Positions 6,112 to 13,335 of a stretch of DNA of 24,247 bases are shown here, piece after piece. Location: assembly GCA_900770165.1 (NCBI GenBank), contig CAAGJJ010000147.1, forward strand, positions 1-24,247, given 5' to 3'. The notes under the pieces were generated by a model that saw only the letters and a program-made list of their open reading frames with translations, did not search any database and was not told the DNA's origin. Within the stretch, counting starts at the first letter, position 1. Every line of letters begins with the position of its first letter. A program made the position numbers and the translations under genes. Source of the stretch: Clostridia bacterium (GTDB lineage Bacteria; Bacillota; Clostridia; Oscillospirales; Acutalibacteraceae).

Positions 6112-7533
6112 TTATTCCTCCTTGAAGTAATAATCGTTTATATCTTTGCATGTAATCCTTATAGATTTGCCATTTACGCTTAACCCTCTACTTATAATAT
6201 ATTCAAAAAAAGATTTATCTTCAAGAATTTCTTTAGCTTTATTCAAAGGATACTCATCATTATTTGCTGTAATATAAATCCCAGAATAAGGCACAGTATC
6301 TTTATCTAAATTGTATATTTCTACTCTATTTGTTATAACTGTAGATATTATTAATTTTTCTTTATTTATCTTCCTTAACGCCTGCGAACGCCCATATTCA
6401 TACCATGCAGCACTTCCATCTGAAGTCCGTTTTAATAATCTTGTATTATAATTCAATAAATGCGCATATGTATTAGGAAAACAATTTTTAAAATCATTTT
6501 CAATATAATGCTGCAAATCTCCAGCTTCATCAAAATAATAAGGGAAAATTATATATGTTTGTTTCTGATTTCTTAGCAATCGAGGCGTTGCTCCTTTTCT
6601 TAGACATGCAGATTCAATATTTCCCGATTGTTCTATTACAAATGCTTCATTTAATAGAGTAGCAACAGAACTAGAAGCATTGTATCTGTCACCAAATCTA
6701 ATCATTTTGACAGAAGAGTTCTCTTTCCCTTGTTCTTTAAACTCCCATTTATCACCCAAATACTCTTTAGAAATTATAAAATATTTATTTTGGGTAACAT
6801 TCAAGTATTTTACTGCAGTTTTCATTGAATGATTTTTAAATAAAAATATGCTGCTAGTCGTAATCGTATCTTTAAATAAAGACTGGTCAGGATACTCTAA
6901 AATAATTTCTATGCCTCCTACTAACATTTTTCGTAATTCATTAGCAAATACATTTTTATAAATATTGCTAGGAACTAATTGTACCATTTTCCCACTTTCA
7001 GAAAGTAGCTTAATACCTTTTTCTAAAAAAGCATAACAATAATCAAATTTTCCCTTTCGGCAACAAGAAAAGTGCCTTTTGATATAATCTCTGTTTTTGC
7101 TATCTATATTGCGATATGATATATATGGTGGATTTCCAATAACAAAATCAAACCTTATCGCCGTCTCCCATTTTAATGTATCTAGGCAAAATAATGACCA
7201 ATTAACAGAAGGAATTCCATTCTTACCAATCAAGTAATTTAAATCATCAACACATTTTTGATATAATTCACTGTCAATTTCTATACCGTAAATATCTGCA
7301 GATAATCCTTTTGAGATTTCCTCTTTTGTTATTTTCTTTTTAAATGCATCATCAATATATCTTTTTACAACTTCCTTGATAATGTTTCCATTACCAAAAG
7401 AATATTCTAGAATTTTTTTCCCGAATAGATTCTCTCTATAACCTGCTAAATCAAGCATTCTTTTTACTTCATTTTGAGAAGTAAACTTCTGACATTTTTG
7501 TTTGTTACTTTCATGGTTTATGATCAAGTTCAT
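6112..7533 (-). CDS. N6-adenine DNA methyltransferase (Eco57I/TaqI-like, gamma-type layout)
   Basis: A 473-residue type II-style methyltransferase and the first gene of the operon. Seen here: motif X (KFTSQNEVKRML, about 16-27), an AdoMet-binding motif I (ILEYSFGNGN at 41-50, in place of the usual P-x-C-G-x-G), the acidic motif II residue in YGIEID (82-87), and the catalytic NPPY at 134-137 within FVIGNPPYISY. Residues from about 280 onward (PYYFDEAGDL; SQALRKINKEKLI) look like the target-recognition half of TaqI/Eco57I-type enzymes. No nuclease domain is fused. It should methylate adenine in a specific but unknown site and protect host DNA. The 3' end carries the next gene's ribosome binding site, so the two are translationally coupled. 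A weak promoter is possible around 7583-7608. Confidence 0.87.
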   Translation of the reverse strand: MNLIINHESNKQKCQKFTSQNEVKRMLDLAGYRENLFGKKILEYSFGNGNIIKEVVKRYIDDAFKKKITKEEISKGLSADIYGIEIDSELYQKCVDDLNYLIGKNGIPSVNWSLFCLDTLKWETAIRFDFVIGNPPYISYRNIDSKNRDYIKRHFSCCRKGKFDYCYAFLEKGIKLLSESGKMVQLVPSNIYKNVFANELRKMLVGGIEIILEYPDQSLFKDTITTSSIFLFKNHSMKTAVKYLNVTQNKYFIISKEYLGDKWEFKEQGKENSSVKMIRFGDRYNASSSVATLLNEAFVIEQSGNIESACLRKGATPRLLRNQKQTYIIFPYYFDEAGDLQHYIENDFKNCFPNTYAHLLNYNTRLLKRTSDGSAAWYEYGRSQALRKINKEKLIISTVITNRVEIYNLDKDTVPYSGIYITANNDEYPLNKAKEILEDKSFFEYIISRGLSVNGKSIRITCKDINDYYFKEE

Positions 7534-7807
7534 ATCATCCCTCGTATATCTATGTCGGATTTATATTTTATATATTCAATATATTATATAAAATATATTT
7601 TTCTGCAAGACACTCCCATATTTCATAAATTCTAAAAGGCAGAATCCCTATAATAGCCATGAAAGTGCGTACTTTCATTATATCACTACAACATTCCTTT
7701 TACAACAAAACTAAGCAAGTATTATTTTATCACACATCTAAAAGCTAACTCATGCATTCTTTGTTTATACACCAAATGCAATAAGAGATTGTATGCTTTT
7801 TTGAAAA
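7534..7807. other. AT-rich leader region of the methyltransferase operon
   Basis: No gene is seen. Closest to the methyltransferase is a very AT-rich block (7560-7602) where a minus-strand promoter could lie (TTGCAG, reverse of 7603-7608, then TAATAT- or TATAAT-like hexamers at 14-16 bp spacing; weak). The palindrome at 7659-7678 is listed separately. The part from about 7750 to 7807, with CACCAAATGCAATAAGAG, may be the distal end of the IS30 element whose transposase tail ends at 7808. Confidence 0.45.
7659..7678. promoter_or_regulatory. Palindromic site upstream of the methyltransferase operon
   Basis: ATGAAAGT and ACTTTCAT (8-bp perfect arms) surround GCGT. The site lies about 125 bases upstream of the methyltransferase start. 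It could be an operator for a dimeric regulator or a short hairpin. No T-run terminator follows on the + strand. No controller-protein gene is visible nearby, so a regulatory role is only a guess. Confidence 0.3.
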
Positions 7808-8067
7808 TTAGGATTTATATGTTTTATTCACGTCCAAGGCAAACAGTTTATTTGGAGTTATATATCCCTGAATCTTCCTTGGAAATTTATTACACCAGTC
7901 ACCTATAAACATAATATATTCGCAGCTATAACTATCCATTTTCTATCTTTTGTGGATAAGTCTTCTGTGTAAACCGTTATGGCGTTCATTGCTACCCCTT
8001 TCCCAAAAACTGCAAGGATGAGCGAAGTATACCTCTATGGAAGTATTTTTTCTATTTGCGATAGTTC
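7808..8067 (-). pseudogene. IS30-family transposase, decayed C-terminal fragment
   Basis: Minus-strand reading from 8041 gives SIEVYFAHPCSFWERGSNER, then HNGLHRRLIHKR, a TAG stop, KMDSYSCEYIMFIGDWCNKF and PRKIQGYITPNKLF. This is the well-conserved end of IS30 transposases (yFAHPyssWERGsNE...NGLiRRfiPKG...LPRKiLGY.TP.elF). Upstream, 8041-8067 continues in a shifted frame as ELSQIEKILP, so there is at least one frameshift and one nonsense codon. The N-terminal two thirds of the gene is absent: homology ends where the IS66 left end begins at 8068. The fragment is non-functional. Confidence 0.85.
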
Positions 8068-8122
8068 GTAAGCGTCAAATATAACGCGGATATAAAATCT
8101 CAATTCAGTAATATATAATAGG

Positions 8123-8151
8123 TGCATGGAACATCGTTCCATGCATCTTTT
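8123..8151 (+). terminator. Terminator-like hairpin in the IS66 leader
   Basis: A perfect 10-bp stem TGCATGGAAC (8123-8132) / GTTCCATGCA (8136-8145) has an ATC loop and is followed by TCTTTTT. It sits between the IS66 left end and tnpA and has the form of an intrinsic terminator on the + strand. It may stop transcription entering the element from outside. Confidence 0.7.
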
Positions 8152-8153
8152 TA

Positions 8154-8186
8154 GTGTTTAGGAGTGTTGTAAACACTTCTAAACAC
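8154..8186. repeat. Second long hairpin upstream of IS66 tnpA
   Basis: GTGTTTAGGAGTGTT (8154-8168) pairs with AACACTTCTAAACAC (8172-8186) across a GTA loop, a 15-bp stem with one G-T pair. It ends about 30 bases before the tnpA start. With the hairpin at 8123-8145 it forms a tandem structure that could limit tnpA expression. It has only a weak TTTA run after it, so a terminator role is less clear. Confidence 0.6.
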
Positions 8187-8218
8187 TTTAATTAAACTGA
8201 ATTGGAGTGTGTTATGAC

Positions 8219-8551
8219 ATGGACAACAGCCTGCAAATTGTCAATACCAATCGTGAAATGCAAGAGTGGTCAAATAAAATCCAGGCCTGTCGCAGCAGCA
8301 ACCTTTCTGTATGTGCCTGGTGCCGAGAAAACAATGTTCCTGTATCTTCTTTTTACTATTGGCAAAAGAAGATTTTTAACAGAGTTTCCGGCAGATAATC
8401 TAGTTTTGTCGAGATTCCTGTTTCATAGAAAAGTAATTACGGAGCTATTGCAAGACTCACAGTCAACGGCATTGCTGTAAAACTTCTATCAGGAATTTCT
8501 GCAACAGAAATAGTAGAAATAATAGCAGGGTTAGGGTTAAAACAATGCTGA
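8219..8551 (+). pseudogene. IS66-family TnpA (OrfA), interrupted by two in-frame stops
   Basis: From the ATG at 8219 the frame gives MDNSLQIVNTN then the hallmark IS66 OrfA block WSNKIQACRSSNLSVCAWCR, ENNVPVSSFYYWQKKIF. It then hits TAA at 8396-8398 and, after SSFVEIPVS, a TAG. The same frame continues as ARLTVNGIAVKLL and ends at 8551, overlapping the tnpB start by the usual ATGCTGA arrangement. The OrfA product normally has an HTH and helps transposition. With two nonsense codons it is dead. Confidence 0.85.
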
Positions 8552-8725
8552 AAAATCTGCAGTTAGAGCATGTTTATATAGCATGTGGCTATACTGACCT
8601 AAGGTTAGGCATTGACGGTCTTGCTAATCTTGTGAAATTGCATTTCGAACTAGATCCATATAACAATACACTATTCTTATTCTGTGGCCGTAGATGCGAC
8701 AGAATAAAAGCACTATATTGGGAAG
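8545..8725 (+). pseudogene. IS66-family TnpB (OrfB), truncated by IS3 insertion
   Basis: Sixty residues of IS66 OrfB (MLKNLQLEHVYIACGYTDLR...LFLFCGRRCDRIKALYWE). The family protein is usually about 115 residues and continues GDGFxLLYKRLE. Here the codon after YWE is cut by the left end of the IS3 element at 8726, giving a spurious V-stop. No continuation is found to the right of the IS3 element. Confidence 0.9.
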
Positions 8726-8801
8726 TGTAGTGCTATAATATAGTTGTAACAGAAGTGGCTAATAAGATATAATAACTTCAAAAGGGAAAGAGGTACATAT
8801 T

Positions 8802-9098
8802 ATGCCACAAATTTATCCAGAAGAATTTAAAAGAAAAATCATAACCCTTCATGAAGAGGAAGGACGTACATGTAAAAGTATCACTGCTGAATATGGTGTA
8901 TCTAAAGCTACCATCAGCAAGTGGTGTACTCAGTTCCGCAAAGAATGCCAAGAAAAATTCAAAGCCAATCCTACAGAAGTAAATGAATATACACTTATGC
9001 AAGAAAATCGACGTCTGCGTAAAGAACTTGAAGAAGCTCGAAAAGAAAATTTATTCTTAAAAAAAGCAGCGGCATTCTTTGCAAAAGAAATCGATTAG
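8802..9098 (+). CDS. IS3-family transposase OrfA
   Basis: A 98-residue IS3 OrfA. An N-terminal helix-turn-helix (FKRKIITLHEEEGRTCKSIT...YGVSKATISKWCTQFR, about 9-46) is followed by a leucine-zipper-like coiled coil (ENRRLRKELEEARKENLFLKK, about 68-88) used for multimerisation. A seven-A run followed by G at 9059-9066 (A-AAA-AAG in the OrfA frame) is the classic slippery site for -1 frameshifting into orfB, giving the OrfAB transposase. AAGGGAAAGAGG lies before the ATG. OrfA is intact, but its partner is broken. Confidence 0.9.
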   Translation: MPQIYPEEFKRKIITLHEEEGRTCKSITAEYGVSKATISKWCTQFRKECQEKFKANPTEVNEYTLMQENRRLRKELEEARKENLFLKKAAAFFAKEID

Positions 9099-9958
9099 AG
9101 GCTTATCGGTTTATTGCTAACAGTCATCAAGAATTTGGCTTGCGCTGGCTTTTGCGCAGATTACATATCTGTCCTAATGCTTACTATAACTATATTAAAA
9201 GCAGAAAGTCAGCTTATTATGCGCATAAAGAAGCTGTTAAGCAACAAATTCAAGACATATATCATTCTCATAACGGCGTTGTTGGTTATAGAGCTGTCAG
9301 AGCTTACCTGTTAAAGCAGGGCTGTTGCCTTAGCACTTTAAAAGTACATAAGTACATGAATAAAGAACTGGGCTTAAAATCAATTGTAAGACCAAAAAAG
9401 CCAGCATATGAGTACGGAAAAGCTCATACGACATTTGACAATAAGCTGAATCAGGATTTTACAGCTAAAGAAATCAATAATAAATGGTGTACAGATTTTA
9501 CATATCTGTTTCTAGCAAATAATGAAGTACGATATAATTGTACAATAATAGATTTGCATGACAGAAGTGTAATATCTAGTATTACAGCCCGCAATATAAC
9601 AAGCGATTTGGCAATAAGAACCTTGAAAAAAGCATTAGATTCCCAGCCCAAGATACAAGGAGAGCTGATTTTGCATAGCGATCAAGGGGTACAGTTTACG
9701 TCGAAAGCATTTACAGAATTTTGCAAAGAAAATAATGTAACTCAAAGTATGAGCAAGGCTGGTTATCCATATGATAATGCTCCGATGCAAAGATATTTTA
9801 ACACGCTGAAAAATGAGTGTATAAATCTGTATGAGTTTAAGACTGAAGAAGCTCTGTATAAAGCCGTATCAGACTTTGCTTATGTTTAATATAATTACGT
9901 AAGGCCACATAGTTATAACAATTATGCTACACCACACGAAGCCAGAATAGCTTCATGA
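9065..9958 (+). pseudogene. IS3-family transposase OrfB, catalytically dead and prematurely stopped
   Basis: Entered by -1 frameshift near 9065 (RNRLEAYRFIANSHQEFGLR). The rve core shows the first Asp in CTDFTYLF and the second in HSDQGVQFTS. The third acidic residue, expected 36 positions after the second Asp in DNAPMERYF, is Gln here (DNAPMQRYF; CAA for GAA), so the DDE triad is broken. The frame also meets TAA at 9887-9889 in FAYV-stop, after which it still reads YNYVRPHSYNNYATPHEARI to a final TGA at 9958. Both changes imply loss of transposition, though a partner copy elsewhere could act on the ends. Confidence 0.88.
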
Positions 9959-9999
9959 TTTTTTAGTCATTAGTGTTACAAAAATGCTTGACCACTACA

Positions 10000-10137
10000 T
10001 ACTACACTATTTAATGTGTCCACTGTTATTGGTATATTATCCCTTTTCAGGAAAATTCCCTTGTTGATATTAATGATTATTTACATTCTTTTGATGTACA
10101 TTTATTGTATAATATACAGCAGCAAATGATTTTGACC
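10000..10137. repeat. Direct repeat copy B
   Basis: This is the more degraded counterpart of 2294-2480, in the same orientation. It starts at the first base outside the IS3 right end with TACTACACTATTTAATGTGT and keeps the order of words of copy A as far as ATATAC at 10112-10117. The epimerase-derived block is reduced to about 15 bases (AAATGATTTTGACC; 10124-10137), and the piece coding for LDNVNDDYDVS is deleted. From there to 10205 no gene is seen. Confidence 0.6.
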
Positions 10138-10205
10138 ATCATCAGTAACTCTTCCTTGGTAGGCTCACGTAGATTCTATTCCATCTAATGAAAGCTATAT
10201 TATCT

Positions 10206-10808
10206 TTAATAATTTTTAAGTTTGACCATATTAGAACTGCTATCATGCTGACTAATAACCTTTGCAGGAACACCACCAACAGTTACACTTTTAGCAACAT
10301 CCTTAATAACTAAAGCATTAGCACCAATCGCTGCATTATCGCCAATTCTAACTTCACCGATAATTGTAGCTCCGCTGGATATAAATACGTTATTCCCTAT
10401 AGTAGCAGCTTTATCGCTACCATTAGTAGCACCTATTGTTACTCCTGAATGAATTCTACAATTATGTCCTATCTTTGCACCAGAATTTATTATTATTGGT
10501 CCAAGATGAACTAAAGCTAACCCTTCTTCGCACACATTATAAGGTACACAATAACCACAACATAGTATTCCTAAATAATGAAACTTAAATCTATGCTATA
10601 AAAATCGAACTTTCCAAAAAAGTGGTTTACAATTCTGTAAATATTCACCAGTTCTTAATTCTATTTCGTATTTCCAAATCTCATCGCCCAAAAAGCTTGG
10701 CTTGGATTTAGTTATTCCTAGAGCCTTTTTATCAAATTCCAAGTAAGTTTCGTAATCTTTTTTCGTTTTTATCATTTTATGCTTACGTGCAATATTTGAA
10801 AACTGCAT
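10206..10808 (-). pseudogene. Serine-acetyltransferase-like hexapeptide acetyltransferase with one in-frame amber codon
   Basis: One minus-strand frame of about 200 codons is split only by a TAG at 10596-10598. Before it are 70 residues (MIKTKKDYETYLEFDKKALG...FLGDEIWKYEIELR) like the N-terminal helices of serine O-acetyltransferase-like enzymes in capsule loci. After it the frame reads HRFKFHYLGILCCGYCVPYN and on into left-handed β-helix repeats (IIINSGAKIGHNCRIHSGVT; ATIIGEVRIGDNAAIGANAL). The product would O- or N-acetylate a sugar or amino acid in the glycan. The rest of the frame is undamaged, so this is a recent nonsense mutation, an amber-readthrough gene or a sequencing error. Last gene of the polysaccharide operon. 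Confidence 0.78.
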
Positions 10809-10908
10809 TCCCTTTCTATAATACGTAAAGACATTTTAGTAAAATAAATTACATTCATAATTTATTTTGTTTATGTATTATATTTTAAAAATTGTATTTA
10901 AATTTCGT

Positions 10909-11856
10909 TTATCGCTGCGCGTTAAGATTTTTCCAATATTCTCTCAAGGTACTTCCCTCATGCGTTTTCGAAACAACATCAAATATTTCTGAAATAACTC
11001 TATATAATTCTTCAACAGACTCTTTAGTCTTAAACGTTGGACTTCCACCAGGCATAAGCTCTGATGAATGAATCATAAACATCAGATAGTCTGAATCACG
11101 TTCCAGCGATATAAGCTTTTTTAAGTCGTTGAAGTTATTCTTCATCGGTCTAAACCACAATTGCTTGCCTTTAAAAAGATGATACGCTGAACTTACAATT
11201 CCGCGCACCCATCTTTTTGGTTGATTAACCCAAACTTTTCTAGTTCTTGTAGTCATTGGCACTTCTAAAATTGAACCACGTCCATCTGAGCCTTTTATAA
11301 TTTGCACAGATTCAGCAACAGAAGAATAATTACTTCCTATGGCCCCATCGCTTCTACCAAGAATACTACTCCAGTTTATTCCAGGTGTATATGAGCAATC
11401 AACCTTATAGCCGTATTTTATAAGCAAATCAAAGTATGTTTGATTCATAGCCCATCGCCCAGCCCTATGAGATACAGGATTAATGCCGCAGCGGCTTTTT
11501 ATTAAATCAGTCATATACGCTATTTTGGCTTCCATAATTTCTTTAGGATACTCAATCAAATATGGCTGTCCAGATTGTACTATTGGTAAGTCGTAATCAG
11601 GCGGAGTATTCCATGCATGTAAATGCATACCTAATTCACCTGTTTTACGTTCTTCAACATCAGCAATAAAATCAATATATGCAACATCGTTAAGCATTTC
11701 GTTATTGCTTAACCAAACTGGTTTGAAGCCATACTCTTCACATAAATGCTGGAAGCGTGGAAGATACTTCACATTTTCAGTGAAAATTGGCATACCTTCC
11801 TGCCAGTCCCACAAATTATCTCCTTCTGTGTCTATGGTTATAATGAATTTTTTCAT
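10909..11856 (-). CDS. Polysaccharide deacetylase-like protein (NodB-fold)
   Basis: A 315-residue protein of the carbohydrate-esterase-4-like fold found in O-antigen and capsule loci. Seen here: the first metal/acid motif TIDTEGD (7-13, D9 and E11), HLHAW with H78 and H80, and HRAGRW at 130-135. The chosen start is MKKFIITIDTEGD at 11856, preceded by AGAAAGGGAAAAG; an in-frame ATG 17 codons earlier would overlap the flippase gene and has no better site. The expected reaction is removal of N- or O-acetyl from a glycan or its lipid-linked precursor, but some relatives in these loci have no proven activity. It lies 20 bases after the flippase gene. Confidence 0.75.
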   Translation of the reverse strand: MKKFIITIDTEGDNLWDWQEGMPIFTENVKYLPRFQHLCEEYGFKPVWLSNNEMLNDVAYIDFIADVEERKTGELGMHLHAWNTPPDYDLPIVQSGQPYLIEYPKEIMEAKIAYMTDLIKSRCGINPVSHRAGRWAMNQTYFDLLIKYGYKVDCSYTPGINWSSILGRSDGAIGSNYSSVAESVQIIKGSDGRGSILEVPMTTRTRKVWVNQPKRWVRGIVSSAYHLFKGKQLWFRPMKNNFNDLKKLISLERDSDYLMFMIHSSELMPGGSPTFKTKESVEELYRVISEIFDVVSKTHEGSTLREYWKNLNAQR

Positions 11857-11876
11857 TCTTTTCCCTTTCTGCAAAA

Positions 11877-13319
11877 TTACCACTTTTTTAGGCAAAATCT
11901 TTTGCAAATATATTGAAATCCAGTAAGATTTACAATCTTAGCCAACGCAATATATACTAGAGCACCAATTATTATCTGCATTATTAATAATACAACCTGA
12001 TTTTCCACTAACAAACCAACTAAAGATACTATTCCACCCATAACAAAGCTACATAATAAGACCGGACCAATATCTGAAACTTGCTCTCTTAATTTATATT
12101 CCAATATTTTATTAGAACAATACATAAAGCAACTCAAGCTAACCAAAGCTGTAATTAATGTGCCTACAGCAATGAACAAAACACTTTTAAAACACCAAGC
12201 CGCGATGAGTAACAAAGTAAAATCTACGCTATTAATAATAATCATTACACGTAAAACTGTATCACTTTTCCCCACTGCAAGTAAAGCTTGATGACAGGCA
12301 GTTTCCAGCGGTCTTGTCAGATACATAAAACAAAATATTTTTATATACGGACTACAAAACAACCATTTTTCTGTCAAAACTACGCTAATAAAAGTATCGG
12401 ATACTACTGCAAAACCAATAAGAATTGGAGCTAATAAAAACGCCCCAACAGAAATTGATTTTCTCAACATATCCTTTAATTGTTTTAAATCCTCTTGATA
12501 CCTTGAATATGCTGGCAACATTACTTTGTTAATTGCAGAATTAATATTATCTACAAAAGTAGCTGGATACTTTTTACCTTGATCAAAAAAAGCTAAATCC
12601 GCTGCACCAAACATTTTGCCTATTATCAAGCCACACATGTTATTTTCTAATGTATATACTAATTCTGTTGCCAAGACCTTCCAACCAAAGCTATAAATTT
12701 CTTTGGCTTTATCCAGCGAGAACTGTACTTTAGGTATCCACTTTTCGACAAAAAAAAGTACAATTGTATTGACAGTTGTGTTAGTTAAATATTGAAAGAC
12801 TAAAGCCCATACACCATACCCATTCATAGCTAAGTAAAGTCCGACAAACCCTGACATCAAAGTACCAGATAACGTAGCAATAAAAAATCTTTTAAATGCC
12901 ATAGCTCTTTGGACATGGGCTTGCTGGATAGAATTTATAGCAGCTAAGGGTAATCGTAACGCCATAACACGTATAACCCAAGTCAAATTATCCATCATAT
13001 AGAATCTAGATATTAACGGTGCTAAGAAGAATAATACAATATACAAAAAAGCTGCTATACTTATGCTAATTATAAAAGCAGTATTGTAATCTTCTTCATC
13101 AACATTTTTCTTTTGTACTAAGGCAGTTCCCATCCCACTTGTTACAAAAACATCACATAACGAAATAAAAATAGTGACAATTGATATCATTCCATAGTAT
13201 TCCGGCAACAATATACGTGCTAATACTATTGTTATTACTGTAGATACTAATTGCGCTGCAATTCGTTCACCGAAAGTCCAGATTAGTCCACCTGAAATAC
13301 TGTTTTTTCCCATTCGCAT
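11877..13319 (-). CDS. Wzx-like oligosaccharide flippase (polysaccharide exporter, MOP superfamily)
   Basis: A 480-residue, strongly hydrophobic protein with the N-terminal signature of the Polysacc_synt/WzxC-type group (GGLIWTFGERIAAQLVSTVI, then LARILLPEYYGMISIVTIFI) and many membrane segments along its length, matching the 12-14 helices expected. It should move the undecaprenyl-linked repeat unit across the cytoplasmic membrane for polymerisation by Wzy. GGAG lies 5 bases before the ATG. It sits between the ATP-grasp and deacetylase genes with gaps of 16 and 20 bases. The family call is firm; substrate is unknown. Confidence 0.88.
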   Translation of the reverse strand: MRMGKNSISGGLIWTFGERIAAQLVSTVITIVLARILLPEYYGMISIVTIFISLCDVFVTSGMGTALVQKKNVDEEDYNTAFIISISIAAFLYIVLFFLAPLISRFYMMDNLTWVIRVMALRLPLAAINSIQQAHVQRAMAFKRFFIATLSGTLMSGFVGLYLAMNGYGVWALVFQYLTNTTVNTIVLFFVEKWIPKVQFSLDKAKEIYSFGWKVLATELVYTLENNMCGLIIGKMFGAADLAFFDQGKKYPATFVDNINSAINKVMLPAYSRYQEDLKQLKDMLRKSISVGAFLLAPILIGFAVVSDTFISVVLTEKWLFCSPYIKIFCFMYLTRPLETACHQALLAVGKSDTVLRVMIIINSVDFTLLLIAAWCFKSVLFIAVGTLITALVSLSCFMYCSNKILEYKLREQVSDIGPVLLCSFVMGGIVSLVGLLVENQVVLLIMQIIIGALVYIALAKIVNLTGFQYICKRFCLKKW

Positions 13320-13335
13320 TTTTACTCCATCGCCA

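Larger units (their letters stand above)
8068..8725 (+). mobile_element. IS66-family element, left part only
   Basis: The remnant begins with GTAAGCGTCAAATATAACGC at 8068, which fits an IS66-family terminal inverted repeat (GTAA...). It contains a hairpin leader, a broken tnpA and a truncated tnpB. It is inserted in the IS30 transposase gene (IS30 reading frame up to 8067) and is itself cut at 8725 by the IS3 element. The rest of tnpB, the large tnpC transposase and the right end are missing from the window, so a deletion followed or accompanied the IS3 insertion. Confidence 0.75.
8726..9999 (+). mobile_element. IS3-family element, 1274 bp, inactive
   Basis: The ends were found by matching inverted repeats. 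The left end starts TGTAGTG at 8726 and the right end, read on the minus strand from 9999, also starts TGTAGTG. After 11 unmatched bases both continue TTGTAACA then xxAxTGxCTAA, so the alignment keeps register over about 38 bases. The ends enclose orfA and orfB. No matching target-site duplication is seen (AAG to the left, TAC to the right), which fits a later deletion or recombination at one end. The left flank is IS66 tnpB; the right flank is the direct repeat copy B. Confidence 0.8.

Noticed and set aside
2736..7533. Operon considered as a known Detocs-like two-component defence system or a BREX/DISARM variant
   Set aside because: Detocs has a different sensor layout and no methyltransferase. 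BREX and DISARM need genes such as pglZ, brxL or a DISARM helicase, none of which is here. The set fits neither.
8202..8480. Alternative 92-codon + strand frame over IS66 tnpA
   Set aside because: The IS66 OrfA signature lies in the frame starting at 8219; this one overlaps it out of register and matches nothing.
8720..10005. Target-site duplication of the IS3 element
   Set aside because: The bases outside the matched ends (AAG left, TAC right) do not match at 3 or 4 bp, so no duplication is claimed.
10597..10808. 70-codon frame considered as a separate small protein
   Set aside because: It is in the same frame as the hexapeptide part downstream and homologous to the N-terminal part of the same enzyme, so it is one broken gene.
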